Origin: Trichostrongylus colubriformis
Taxonomy: Eukaryota > Nematoda > Chromadorea > Rhabditida > Trichostrongylidae
Direction: 5' to 3'
Length of the DNA: 64,000 nucleotides
NCBI GenBank assembly: GCA_963978905.1
Contig: OZ022257.1
Span: 35,617,919 to 35,681,918 of the forward strand
The stretch's first letter is position 1, and each line of letters starts with the position of its first letter. Below the pieces are notes generated by a model. It was not told where the DNA came from, did not search any database, and saw only the letters and a program-made list of their open reading frames with translations. Shown in pieces: positions 55,645-64,000 of this stretch. Position numbers and translations under genes: made by a program.

Positions 55645-56084
55645 AGGGTGCGCAATAAACACTGCTACGTGGTAAAAAACTGAGTTTCTGGCAAAAGCAC
55701 AACGAAAGGAACGAAAATCGGATGATAAATATTCATAAAATGGCGCTTGCACAATCTCGCTGGAGGGCAGCCTTGAGAGAGCTAGGTTTAGTGCTAGGCT
55801 TATCTTCAGATATCTTCAAAGGCCGTCGTCCAGAGGGTTGAGATTGGGCGAGGAGCTCCTAGTTCGAGAAGGCTGTTCTCATGGGCTCCTTTGCACATCC
55901 TGTCACTGATTCCCACCCCTAGCCTCGTCATCCGAAATCGAGGAGGTCGAATCGTAAAGTGATGATAATAGAGTATATCGTTCAGTCTCGTTATGAATAT
56001 TTATCATCCAATTTTCGTTCATTTTGTTGCACTCTTGACAGAGATAGCTGGTTTTCTCAGCGTGACACTGTGTATTACGCACCC
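55645..56084. mobile_element. 440-bp TIR/foldback element
   Basis: Left AGGGTGCGCAATAAACACTG...GCACAACGAAAGGAACGAAA...GATGATAAATATTCATA pairs in reverse with TATGAATATTTATCATCC...TTTTGTTGCAC...CAGTGTGTATTACGCACCC-type sequence on the right. Arms about 90 bp. The interior holds GCCGTCGTCCAGAGGG and GAGGAGCTCC; no gene. Confidence 0.75.
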
Positions 56085-56999
56085 ATTACTTTGGCAGGCG
56101 CCATCGGCTAGTCGCTGCTACTCAATCAATTATAGTACCCAAATATCGTAGCTAGGTCCTCTCGACGAATCGCAGAGGATTTTTGCGATACTTTGTGGGT
56201 CCGCCGAACACATTGTATTAGGTTGTAAGGAAAGTTCTGTCCGGCTTTCACAAGATAAATGCAAATATCAAAGCGCGCTAACATGAATCAGCTTACATAG
56301 TGTGCTCCTTAGATAGACAAAAGTTGCTCTTTCAGACCATATCTTTTATTTAGAGTACCACGAAGTTTCGGAATTATTAGGGAAATTTCAAAGTAATGCG
56401 AAAATGGCACTTTTAAGATGACTTCACTTCACGAGTTCTTGTTTAGCCAAGTCCCAGCGAAGGTGACCACAAATGTGAATACTGCAAGGGGAGGGGGGTG
56501 AAGCATTGGATTGAACACTTTGTCTCTGGTTTCAGAAGTGCAGAAATGAGAAAGAGTTGCTTGGATTTGCAATTGATCAAAACGCTTTAACTAAAACGCT
56601 GAGCGAAGTGCGTCCCTTGCAGGGGATATCCATAAGTATTGGTCCTCAATAAACAAACTTAGTTGCCCACCTCAAGTACCCTCGATTTGGAAAAAAGCCC
56701 AAAAAATGGGTGCCGCGCGAACCCTTGCAGCAGCCATATTCAAGCGCATTTTCCACAAATCCTCTTCCAGTGATTGAAGCAGTTGCAGACTGAAACCCTT
56801 ACTAGTGCATCATATTCATCATATCTAGCGCTAACTAAGTCCCACCTGCCCAAACATCTGGACAGCTCCTTCAGTAGTAGTGTAATCAGAAAGAAAGGCA
56901 ATTTGGAAACGACTTTTTTCATTTCGCGCAATATAAATCATCAGCCCTTCATTGAATTGAAATATGTAGGTATGCATAATGTTGTCAAAAGTGTAGCGA
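56085..56999. other. No gene recognised
   Basis: Unassigned. The plus frames from about 56,770 may be the decayed upstream part of the retrotransposon that follows. Confidence 0.4.
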
Positions 57000-57925
57000 A
57001 TCGAATGGTGGTCAAGTTTTGTCTGCATTTACTCTTATGAACTTCCTAGGATTGTGGCAGACATAAAGGTTTGCTGTAAAGTTTTTGTCGGTGATGTTGA
57101 AATTTACAAGGCCGTAACTGGAGATGATGATGGAAGACTTATACAGCATGCTATTGGTGCTGTTGTGAAATGGTCAGAAGTGTGGATGCTTCGTTTAGCT
57201 TATGATAAAACGTCGGTCCTACACTTAGTAGGCTCTCGGAATAATTATATTTATCCCATTGATGGTTTAGAACTTGTAAAAGTCAAATAAGTAAGAGATT
57301 TATGCTTTATCATTGATCATTAACTAACTTTCGATTCACATTGCACAGCTATAGCAAAGCGGAAAAAAGACTTCCATTTACGGCGGTGTTTGCACACCAG
57401 AAATCCTTCCTTACTTATTAGAGCTTTTAGACATGTGTTCGTCCTATTCTTGAGTATAGATCTACAGTTTTCTTTCCTTACACTAAAAAAAAAGCCACAG
57501 CTGTACCGGATGCGGTCCAAAATCGCTCTACAAGGAAAGTATTTACTAGGGCGCTAGGCTACACTTATAATGCTATTCCGAGAGGCTCAGTGAGAAGTAA
57601 GATGCTGGAAGGATTCAATTCATCGTAGAAGAAAAGTTCAAGACCTAATAATGTTGTTCAAAATACTTTTGGGAAGATCTATGGTAGACCTCAAAGGCAC
57701 TCCCACCCTTTTTCGGTCTTCCACTCGAGGCGGAAAGTTTGAACTTGGTCTTCCTAGGTCAAGGTCGGATGTTAGAGCCAAGTTTTTTGTCAATCAGGCT
57801 GCTTCTGAATTTTGGAAGTTCGGCAAGAGATTTGGCTTGCCTGGGAGTATAAATCAATTCAAAAAGGCAAAGGTACAAGTATTTGGCGTGTATGCTGCTA
57901 TGGATTACTTTGTTCGCATCTGACA
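57000..57925 (+). pseudogene. CR1-like non-LTR retrotransposon reverse transcriptase fragment 2
   Basis: Second LINE fragment, distinct from the one at 4.5 kb. LPRIVADIKVCCKVFVGDVE and IYKAVTG (about 57,040-57,122) cover RT motif C, with the catalytic ADD changed to VGD. WSEVWMLRLAYDKTSVLHLV and YIYPIDGLELVKVK (57,171-57,287) are the conserved stretch after it. Past a stop, VRDLCFIIDH and KKDFHLRRCLHTRNPSLLIR (57,290-57,425) continue the thumb. The final part (57,651-57,923) has ILLGRSMVDLKGTPTLF, RSSTRGGKFELGLPRSRSDV and the NQAASEFWKFGKRFGLPGSI end typical of these ORFs. It includes the true C-terminus (stop at 57,921) but is 5-prime truncated and crossed by stops. Confidence 0.78.
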
Positions 57926-58439
57926 CTGGGACAAGTCGAAATTATTTTTCTCTTCTTCTGTAGAAGTTGCTTGGTTGCCTTGTTTTGCATTTCTGTTACT
58001 TTTAGCATGATGTCGTTTTGTTTTCCGAGTTTTGTTGTCTCTCGTTGGTGCTTTTTTAGTAGATCATGCGGCTGTTGGAATTCGCAGTTTCCTACCGCCC
58101 TATTTATGATCAATCATATTGGCTAGTCCTTTGACAGAAGTGAAGTGAGTTTACATAAAGGGCAAAAGAACATCTACAACATGTAGCAGTACAATGGGCT
58201 TAAACTTAGCTCTCACCCGCCATCAATTCTTCGTTTCTCGAGCGACTGCTTCAGTTAAATGTGAAAATACAGTGAAAGATTCTTCACAGAAGGAGTCTCA
58301 CGTTATAGATAAGTCTTCAAAAGGTCAAAGGAATCGTGCACGAAAAAACGAGTCGCTCTGTCATCTACATTTCATGTCTTACTTGCGTAATAAGGGCCGC
58401 ATGTGAAGTTTCGCAAAAGTGAGAATGCGTTTTAGAAAC
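57926..58439. other. No gene recognised
   Basis: Presumably the 3-prime side of the LINE fragment and unrelated sequence; nothing supportable. Confidence 0.4.
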
Positions 58440-58790
58440 AGATCCTCAAAAATGGTGCCGAGGGCTTGGGGCCTCAAAGTCAATGGCCGTCCCGTCGTTT
58501 GCAGCGGTCTGAGAGGCATAGTGGGAGCAGAAAGTTACGTGAACAGTCCCACACTTTGTCCTCAACCGCAGCGGACGACGGGAGGTCATTCACTTTGAGG
58601 CCCGCCCCTCAGCTACCACTTTGAGGAGCTGTATTTTAGCCGGATTCCCACTTCTTAGCGTGAACCTTCGCATGCTGCTCTTGGTAAGCTAGTACGACAT
58701 AAAGATATGGGTACCAGAGAAACTCATTTTTCCGTGCATAATTTCTTTGAACGGGTCAAAAGTCGAAAAATTGGTTGTCAGAGATATTGG
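58440..58790 (+). repeat. Dispersed low-copy repeat, copy 2
   Basis: Order of GCCGTCCCGTCGTTTGCAGC, GTTACGTGAACAGTCCC, GAGGAGCTGTATTTTAGCCGG and CCAGAGAAACTCATTTTTCC parallels 35,641-36,013. GGGGCCTCAAAGTCAAT pairs with TTCACTTTGAGGCCCGCCCC within it, forming a hairpin. Confidence 0.6.
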
Positions 58791-59633
58791 GTTAGGTGAC
58801 GTGCCCACTCACTGAACATATAGTAAGGGAATCGTAGAAATGAGCAGCGTATTCATTTCTTTCATACTCACGTTTCACTTCATACATCATACTGAACTGT
58901 ATCAAGTTGTTTCTTGTTATCCTTATTTTTTTTCACCCGACGTAACACCTAAAAGTGAGAACGCTCGGTCAGCGATACGAAAAGAATCGTATTAGATGGT
59001 ACGCGCCTTTCAACGTTGATCTTCAATGGTTGTTATAAATTGCTTTCTGGGCGTCGTCAACCCGTCCTGATGCTTGTAGAACTTACGGCACCACCCTTGA
59101 CAAGACGTGAGATATGAATCTCGTGACAAACCCTGAGACCCGCGTGTAACAACTAACAATAAGAGCTGCAGAATATGGCGGGATGGTCGCTGGAAATCGT
59201 GCACTGGTAGTTCACAGTGGGGTGCAGTTATAAAAGTTGAACTATGTATAAGTTATACAAGTTGACCTATGTATAAAGCAGATATTGATTCTTTTATTAC
59301 TCGTTTTCGTTACTGCTGTTTCGGTCGGTTCCGCCAGATCCACTGTTCTGCCTGTCGGTGAATTTAACTCTTCAACACTACACTGCTAACCTCACCAGCT
59401 CAACATCTGCGGAAAGACCTAGACGAGAAGGGAGGCCGGCGGAGTGAAGCATAATTCACTGTCACTTTAGCAAAGCCTATGCCTTTGTAGGTACTTGCTG
59501 CACACTATCTCCGGTGGAATGATCACTTTAGCATAATTTATATGTAGCAATATCAGAAACATCTGTGTTTTTAGAAGCAACTACATAGCTCTTTGTACAA
59601 ATACGATTTTTGGAGAGCGCTGTTTCCAGCCCG
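58791..59633. other. Downstream region of the Cys/Gln-rich gene
   Basis: No exon seen. An AATAAA on the minus strand (plus TTTATT, 59,293-59,298) lies about 340 bp past the stop of the Cys/Gln-rich gene and is a possible but unproven polyadenylation signal. A R1-like tail trace (GACAAGACGTGAGATATGAATC) lies near 59,099. Confidence 0.4.
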
Positions 59634-62270
59634 TCAGCGTCGGCGACAACACGATCCTCCGCATTGGCTGTAGCCAGTCGAGCATGCGCATCCCGACGAC
59701 TGTTGCTGACATGGTACCTCAAAGGGAACAAGCGAACTCGATAATGGCATGAACCATCACCTGAAAGTGGAATCATTTGAACTCACCACGATTTGGGTGG
59801 CCTGCTGGCAGGTTTGTTGGCATGTTTGCTGGCACACTGGCTGACACTGAAGTTGTGGAGCGGAACTTTGGCACGTATTCATGCAGCTGCTCTGGCACTG
59901 ATTTTGGCAGCTTTGCTGCTGCTGTTCAACGACAATGATCTGAATATTGAGGCTAACAAGTGTGCAGACGTATTCTACGTTTTGCACGGCACCTGGGGTT
60001 GCTGATTGCTGCTGCATGAATTGCCTTGGCATGGACTGCAGGTTGCTTGACACTGGTTGTTGCAAGATTGCTGACACGAAGGAGTCGGACAAGCAGAGCT
60101 GCACTGTGACTGGCATGAGCTGGAGCAGCTGTCACCTTGAGGTACAACGACAATGATTGGCTGCTGTTGTTGTTGTTGTACGCAGGACGGCGTGCAAGAT
60201 GGCATGCAGGCCGGGGCGCATTGCTGCTGTGGAGCGCATGCCGAAGAGCACGACGACTGGCATGAGGCAGCACAAATGGGAGAGGAGCAGGATGAGCTGC
60301 ATTGCTGACTGCACTGATTATTGCAGTTGTCCTGAGCGACTTGAACCACTGTTATCTGAATAGAACAAGAAATTGGCGTCATGAAGTGCAGTTCGTTTCA
60401 GAAGGGCATTCAGAGAAAACTCACTCGGTTAGTCTGACTGTTGCCGCAAGCGGGAGCACACGACTGCTGACAATTACAGTTCCCACTAGAGCAAGTAGCT
60501 TGACAAGTCTGCTGACAAGCACCACATTGGTCTTGGGCCGGAATGACGATTACCTACACGAAAGTAGATAGAAAGCAGATGCAATGACGAAATCTTGAAA
60601 CGAAACTACACCCAATTTTCTTGCACTCGGATTCCCCAGTTCGCCAATGTTGGCTCACGAAAGCTCAGATTTCGCATAGACTAGCGGTACAACACATGCG
60701 AGCTTGCATCAAGCGCCCTCTATTTGCGAGCTTGCATCAGAGGATGGGCTCTCGAAACAAAAAGGTAAAGAAAGGAGGAATATACAATAGAACGCTTCAA
60801 AAATGGGGTTCAGGTACAATTTTCGTAGCTGTCCGGCTTAGTAAGTATAGGAATTTAATCGACGCTATAGGCTACTATGTAGGTAGAATTTGTAGCTAAG
60901 AAGAGATCACTCCTTTCTGTTGTGCACTTATGTTGCGACACGGATGGTCACATGAAGGTGATTAACTGCGTCGGCTAGCTTTGAAAGAAAAGCCAGGAGG
61001 TTTCAATTACATGCACTCTGAAAGTGGGAGCCATTCGTCAAAAACGCGACTCGTCCATTTCTTACGGTAACCAACGCGTAAAAGACCAAAGCAGGCATCA
61101 CCCAAAGAGAAAACGACAGCCTAGTGCAGGCTTTCTACGGCAATATCTTTTCAAGAAAAATGGTACCCATGGCTCACCTGTGGTGGTTGTGCCTGACTTC
61201 CACACTGTGGTGCACAGCTGGCCTGACAAGTGCTTTGGCAAATCGGTGTCGAACAGGAGTTGCTGCATGACTGCTGGCACGACTGGCAGGAGTTTTCTTG
61301 TTGGAGAACAATCACCTGCTAGAAAGGAAACATATAACAGTAAGTGTGTAGGCGCTAAGAGTCATGGGTTCAAGGTTGTCTGGGGAATAGACGTCTTTTT
61401 TTCAGCAGGTTAAAAATTGTGGCTCAGTGGGCTTAGTCGTCTACCTCAAACAGTTCCTCATAGCAAAAATTCATGCTCCCTAGAGGAAGAACCGCCCAAA
61501 ACAGCATAACACGATGCGCAATAATGCGCTATATTGTGATTGCAATATTTCTATGGATCTAATGTTTATATGGATCGAGAGCGAAATTCTATTGTATCTG
61601 CTTTCGACGCCATACAAATGCTAATTTTTCGTATATAAACTCGTTCTTCCCGATCACGGACTCGGTAGACTCCATAATCTGGAAAGGAGAAGCCGAATAC
61701 TGGGCTGGAACCGAAAGGCCATGCCTTGGGTTCGTAACCTTAGCTGGAGGCTTTCAAATTGCTGCGTTTAGTTGTGAAGTTGATAACTATTCTACCAACA
61801 CACCTGTTGAGTTCCTCCACATTGCTGATTGCAGCTAGGAGCACAGCTCTGTGCGCACTGCTGAGATTCACATGACGACTGACACTGCTGAATGCACACG
61901 GGCACACATTGCACCGACTGAAATCGAAAGAATACATCTAAGGATAGAAAAGTACTTCTAACATCATGTACAATACTCAGTTTAAAACTGAATGTAATCG
62001 TGCGGTGTAGAGCGAAAGTCAAACCTGCACAGGCTGTGGACAACATGAACTAGATGAAGAAGAGCAGCACTGCCTTTTAGCTCGTGGAAGCTGTACTGAT
62101 ATCTCGTCCTAAATCAATAAACTCTGCAGATAAATGACTACGACAGGTGGTTTTTTGCGGAATGGAAGCAATGAGTAAGCTGTAAAAGATTCTCATACCG
62201 TTCTATTGTCAGCGATGGCAACAGTAATGGCCAAAATGACGAAGTATGTAGTTCGAGCAGGATAAATCAT
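59634..62270 (-). CDS. Secreted Cys/Gln-rich repeat protein, 8 exons, 366 residues
   Basis: Exons, all phase 0: 62270-62199, 62069-62025, 61917-61804, 61318-61178, 60553-60425, 60355-59993, 59939-59787 and 59717-59634 (TGA). Exon 1 encodes MIYPARTTYFVILAITVAIA, a clear signal peptide with cleavage expected near AIA-DNR. The mature protein consists of Cys-rich blocks of about 30-45 residues with alternating CxxxC and CQxxC spacing (CQSSCMNTC, CQPVCQQTCQQTCQ, CSSACPTPSCQQSC). Most blocks open with a short hydrophobic strand (QVIVLQQ, VIVIPAQ, ITVVQVAQ, IIVVVPQ, IIVVEQQ), and the protein ends CACSTGYSQCGGSCCRRR. Exon 6 is a fusion of two blocks joined by a Gln6 run, so exons broadly equal repeats. 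This composition is familiar from nematode Q/N- and Cys-rich secreted proteins, but I cannot name a family. Extracellular, disulfide-rich structural use is inferred. The exon 2 start, the 61,318 versus 61,315 acceptor and the last acceptor (TTTGAG) are the weakest calls. Confidence 0.82.
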
Positions 62271-62330
62271 TGCAGCTCCGGAGCCGTGAGCTGTGGAAGG
62301 TCCACAATGTGGTGCTTTTATACGGCGCCA
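62271..62330 (-). promoter_or_regulatory. TATA-box promoter of the Cys/Gln-rich gene
   Basis: On the minus strand GTATAAAAGCACC places TATAAAAG at 62,322-62,315, about 45 bp before the ATG at 62,270. That leaves a short 5-prime leader. No spliced-leader acceptor (TTTCAG) lies in this interval, which suggests a directly initiated transcript. Confidence 0.65.
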
Positions 62331-64000
62331 AATTAACGGTCAACCGGTCCACGCCCGTCTGACTCAACCCTTCCTGATTGCTCTCGCGTGCTGCTAACGC
62401 CATGTCATCTCATATATCAACAGGAAAAAAGGCACTAAGAAAAGTTATATATGATGCCTTGACATAGCAATGGAATTTTACTTTCGTGATTCTGCACTCG
62501 TCTGAATTATACAGTTAAGCTGATATCTTAACATTAATAGTGCCTTCGGGCTGAGCGAAAAGCCCGCTGAGGTCTGTTTTGCCCGAAATCTCTTCTATCC
62601 ATCAAAGCAAGGAATATCAAGTATTTCGAGGAGCTTGGAAAAGGTATCGAATAATCGAGCCAAACCCTAGAATCGATGCATGCTAGAACATGAGAAAACT
62701 ACTTGGATTTCAGAGTGACATTCAGCGCTTTCATGACGAAAATTAATGCCTTTGACCGAAATATTCCTCTGTATGTACTGGCGGACAGCTCAGCTCAATC
62801 ACCCAATAGTATTGATGTCATTCCCGAAGGGTATTCTGAAAAGCATACATGGAGGAAGATTTGTGCTCTCGTCTCTCTATTCCTTTGTGTTTAAATCATT
62901 CGTTAATCATCAAAAAGGACAAATATACTCTAGCAGCTTAAATGATATTTGGTGTAGGAAAAGAGTAGTCCAGAACGTTCATTGAGATAGAACCTACAAG
63001 ATTAACAACCATTTTTCACTCTCGACCTTTCAGCTCTAAGCAAATTCCCATGTACAAAAGTCCTTCTCATCGATTATGCTATTAGAGGCAGTTGAGATGG
63101 CGGGTGCAAAGAGAATCTCGTCCGAAGTGGCCTTAGTGCAAATACAGAAATATGCTGTTAAGCAAGTAAAGACCGTACAGATGCGGCTGGTAGGTCTATT
63201 CGCTGTCTTTTTACAGTTTTTATTTCTTGACAGCCGTCAGGAAGATAAATGACGTTCTACCAGTTACTTCGTATTTCAAAACCTTTTATACTCGATGAAT
63301 AGTTAGGAAATTCCTTCTTAGTTCGTTTGGCTGCTTTTTATTCAGTGAATGTGTAATCTCGCCTGAAGGAGGCATCAAAATAGTTTTCCTGAGAATTGTT
63401 CGAAAAAGTCGGAAATTCCAAGTTCTGCTTGCGTCATCGGCGTCACCCGAACTGAGTTGGTCCCGGCGCAAGAGTATTGATGTTTGCTTTCGATGGTCAC
63501 CACACCCACAACGAGTCTTCTAATAAGCTGGTTATTCCTCTGAAATTGTCTAAAATAATTGTTGATGTGAAGCGCTGAAGCCGAATTTCGAATTTACTCG
63601 TATTCTCTTCAGGATAGTTCCCCGGCATGCATCCACTTGAGTATAGAGGATCAGTTAACTCTCATCTTTTATTAATTTTTAATAATGTACCCTGAGCCGA
63701 TTGAAAGTCATGATTTTGGATCTGCTTGTTCTGTTCAGCAGTGAAGTTCTGTGCACACTCTCTATTCTCCACCGCTTATATTCCATCAGCAGAAGTAATG
63801 ATGAGGATGAAAAAGATCAGTTCACATAATGGGGTTTCTATGAACACAACTCTTCATTTTCACGTCAGGAAAGTGTTCGAGCTTCGTGAACGGCGAGGTG
63901 ATTCACAAAGCCCGGGCACTCTCCTGACGACCACTGGTACAAAGGCCAATTTTTGCCTCAACCACTGAATAAAGTTAGTGCTCCCCTCCTTTGCACACGA
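62331..64000. other. No gene recognised
   Basis: Upstream flank of the Cys/Gln-rich gene. Only short frames (at most 80 codons) with no motif on either strand; no repeats matched elsewhere in the window. Confidence 0.45.

Noticed and set aside
59793..60571. Several plus-strand frames and a second minus frame over 59.8-60.6 kb
   Set aside because: They are antisense or frame-shifted readings of the Cys/Gln-rich exons; splice sites and Cys periodicity support only the one minus frame.

Overview
The window reads as animal DNA, most likely from a strongylid (hookworm-like) nematode. The supporting signs are short introns of about 50-70 nt with GTGAG donors and TTTTCAG acceptors, a secreted Cys/Gln-rich protein of a kind I associate with nematodes, and a dense load of decayed mariner, RTE, CR1-like, Gypsy-like, Penelope-like and Helitron copies. 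There is one 200-N gap at 29,098-29,297. Everything was read by eye: family names come from recognised motifs, not from searches. No rRNA, tRNA, spliced-leader gene or CRISPR array was recognised.

Only two stretches look like genuine host genes, both on the minus strand and both assembled from symmetric phase-0 exons. At 25,454-27,249 lies a proline/arginine/tyrosine-rich micro-exon gene. Its exons are mostly 27-45 nt and are separated by introns of about 54 nt that are nearly copies of one another. At 59,634-62,270 lies an eight-exon gene with a TATA box and signal peptide for a 366-residue secreted Cys/Gln-rich repeat protein.

The rest is mobile and repetitive DNA. From 0 to 6.2 kb there are a deleted mariner, a SINE-like repeat, a 1.5-kb near-perfect foldback element, a CR1-like reverse transcriptase fragment and a second foldback. 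From 6.2 to 16 kb there is a complex of one dispersed repeat family (called R1 here), an array of about ten 325-bp tandem units, and a larger duplication of R1 plus a 325-bp unit. Ordered copies there act as empty-site controls for later insertions. From 18 to 22.8 kb there are further SINE, foldback and R1 copies, a mariner nested in R1, and a GC-rich repeat with a strong hairpin. From 27 to 38 kb there are more foldbacks, a mariner-derived palindrome ending exactly at the gap, duplicated low-copy repeats and a chimeric mariner. From 38.5 to 46.5 kb an RTE retrotransposon is split by a 1.7-kb long-TIR element, followed by a decayed Gypsy-like element. From 46.5 to 52 kb there are a Penelope-like end, a TTAA-flanked foldback, a Helitron helicase tail and a Penelope-like insertion with inverted arms and a 13-bp target duplication. 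From 52 to 59 kb there are tandem dispersed repeats, a TIR element and a second CR1-like fragment.

The most unusual items are the micro-exon gene whose introns appear better conserved than its exons; three unrelated-looking elements sharing 4-bp TTAA-type target duplications and AGGCA/TGCCT ends; a chimeric mariner carrying the genomic flank of another mariner in the same window; and the inverted-arm Penelope-like element with a ribozyme-like motif.
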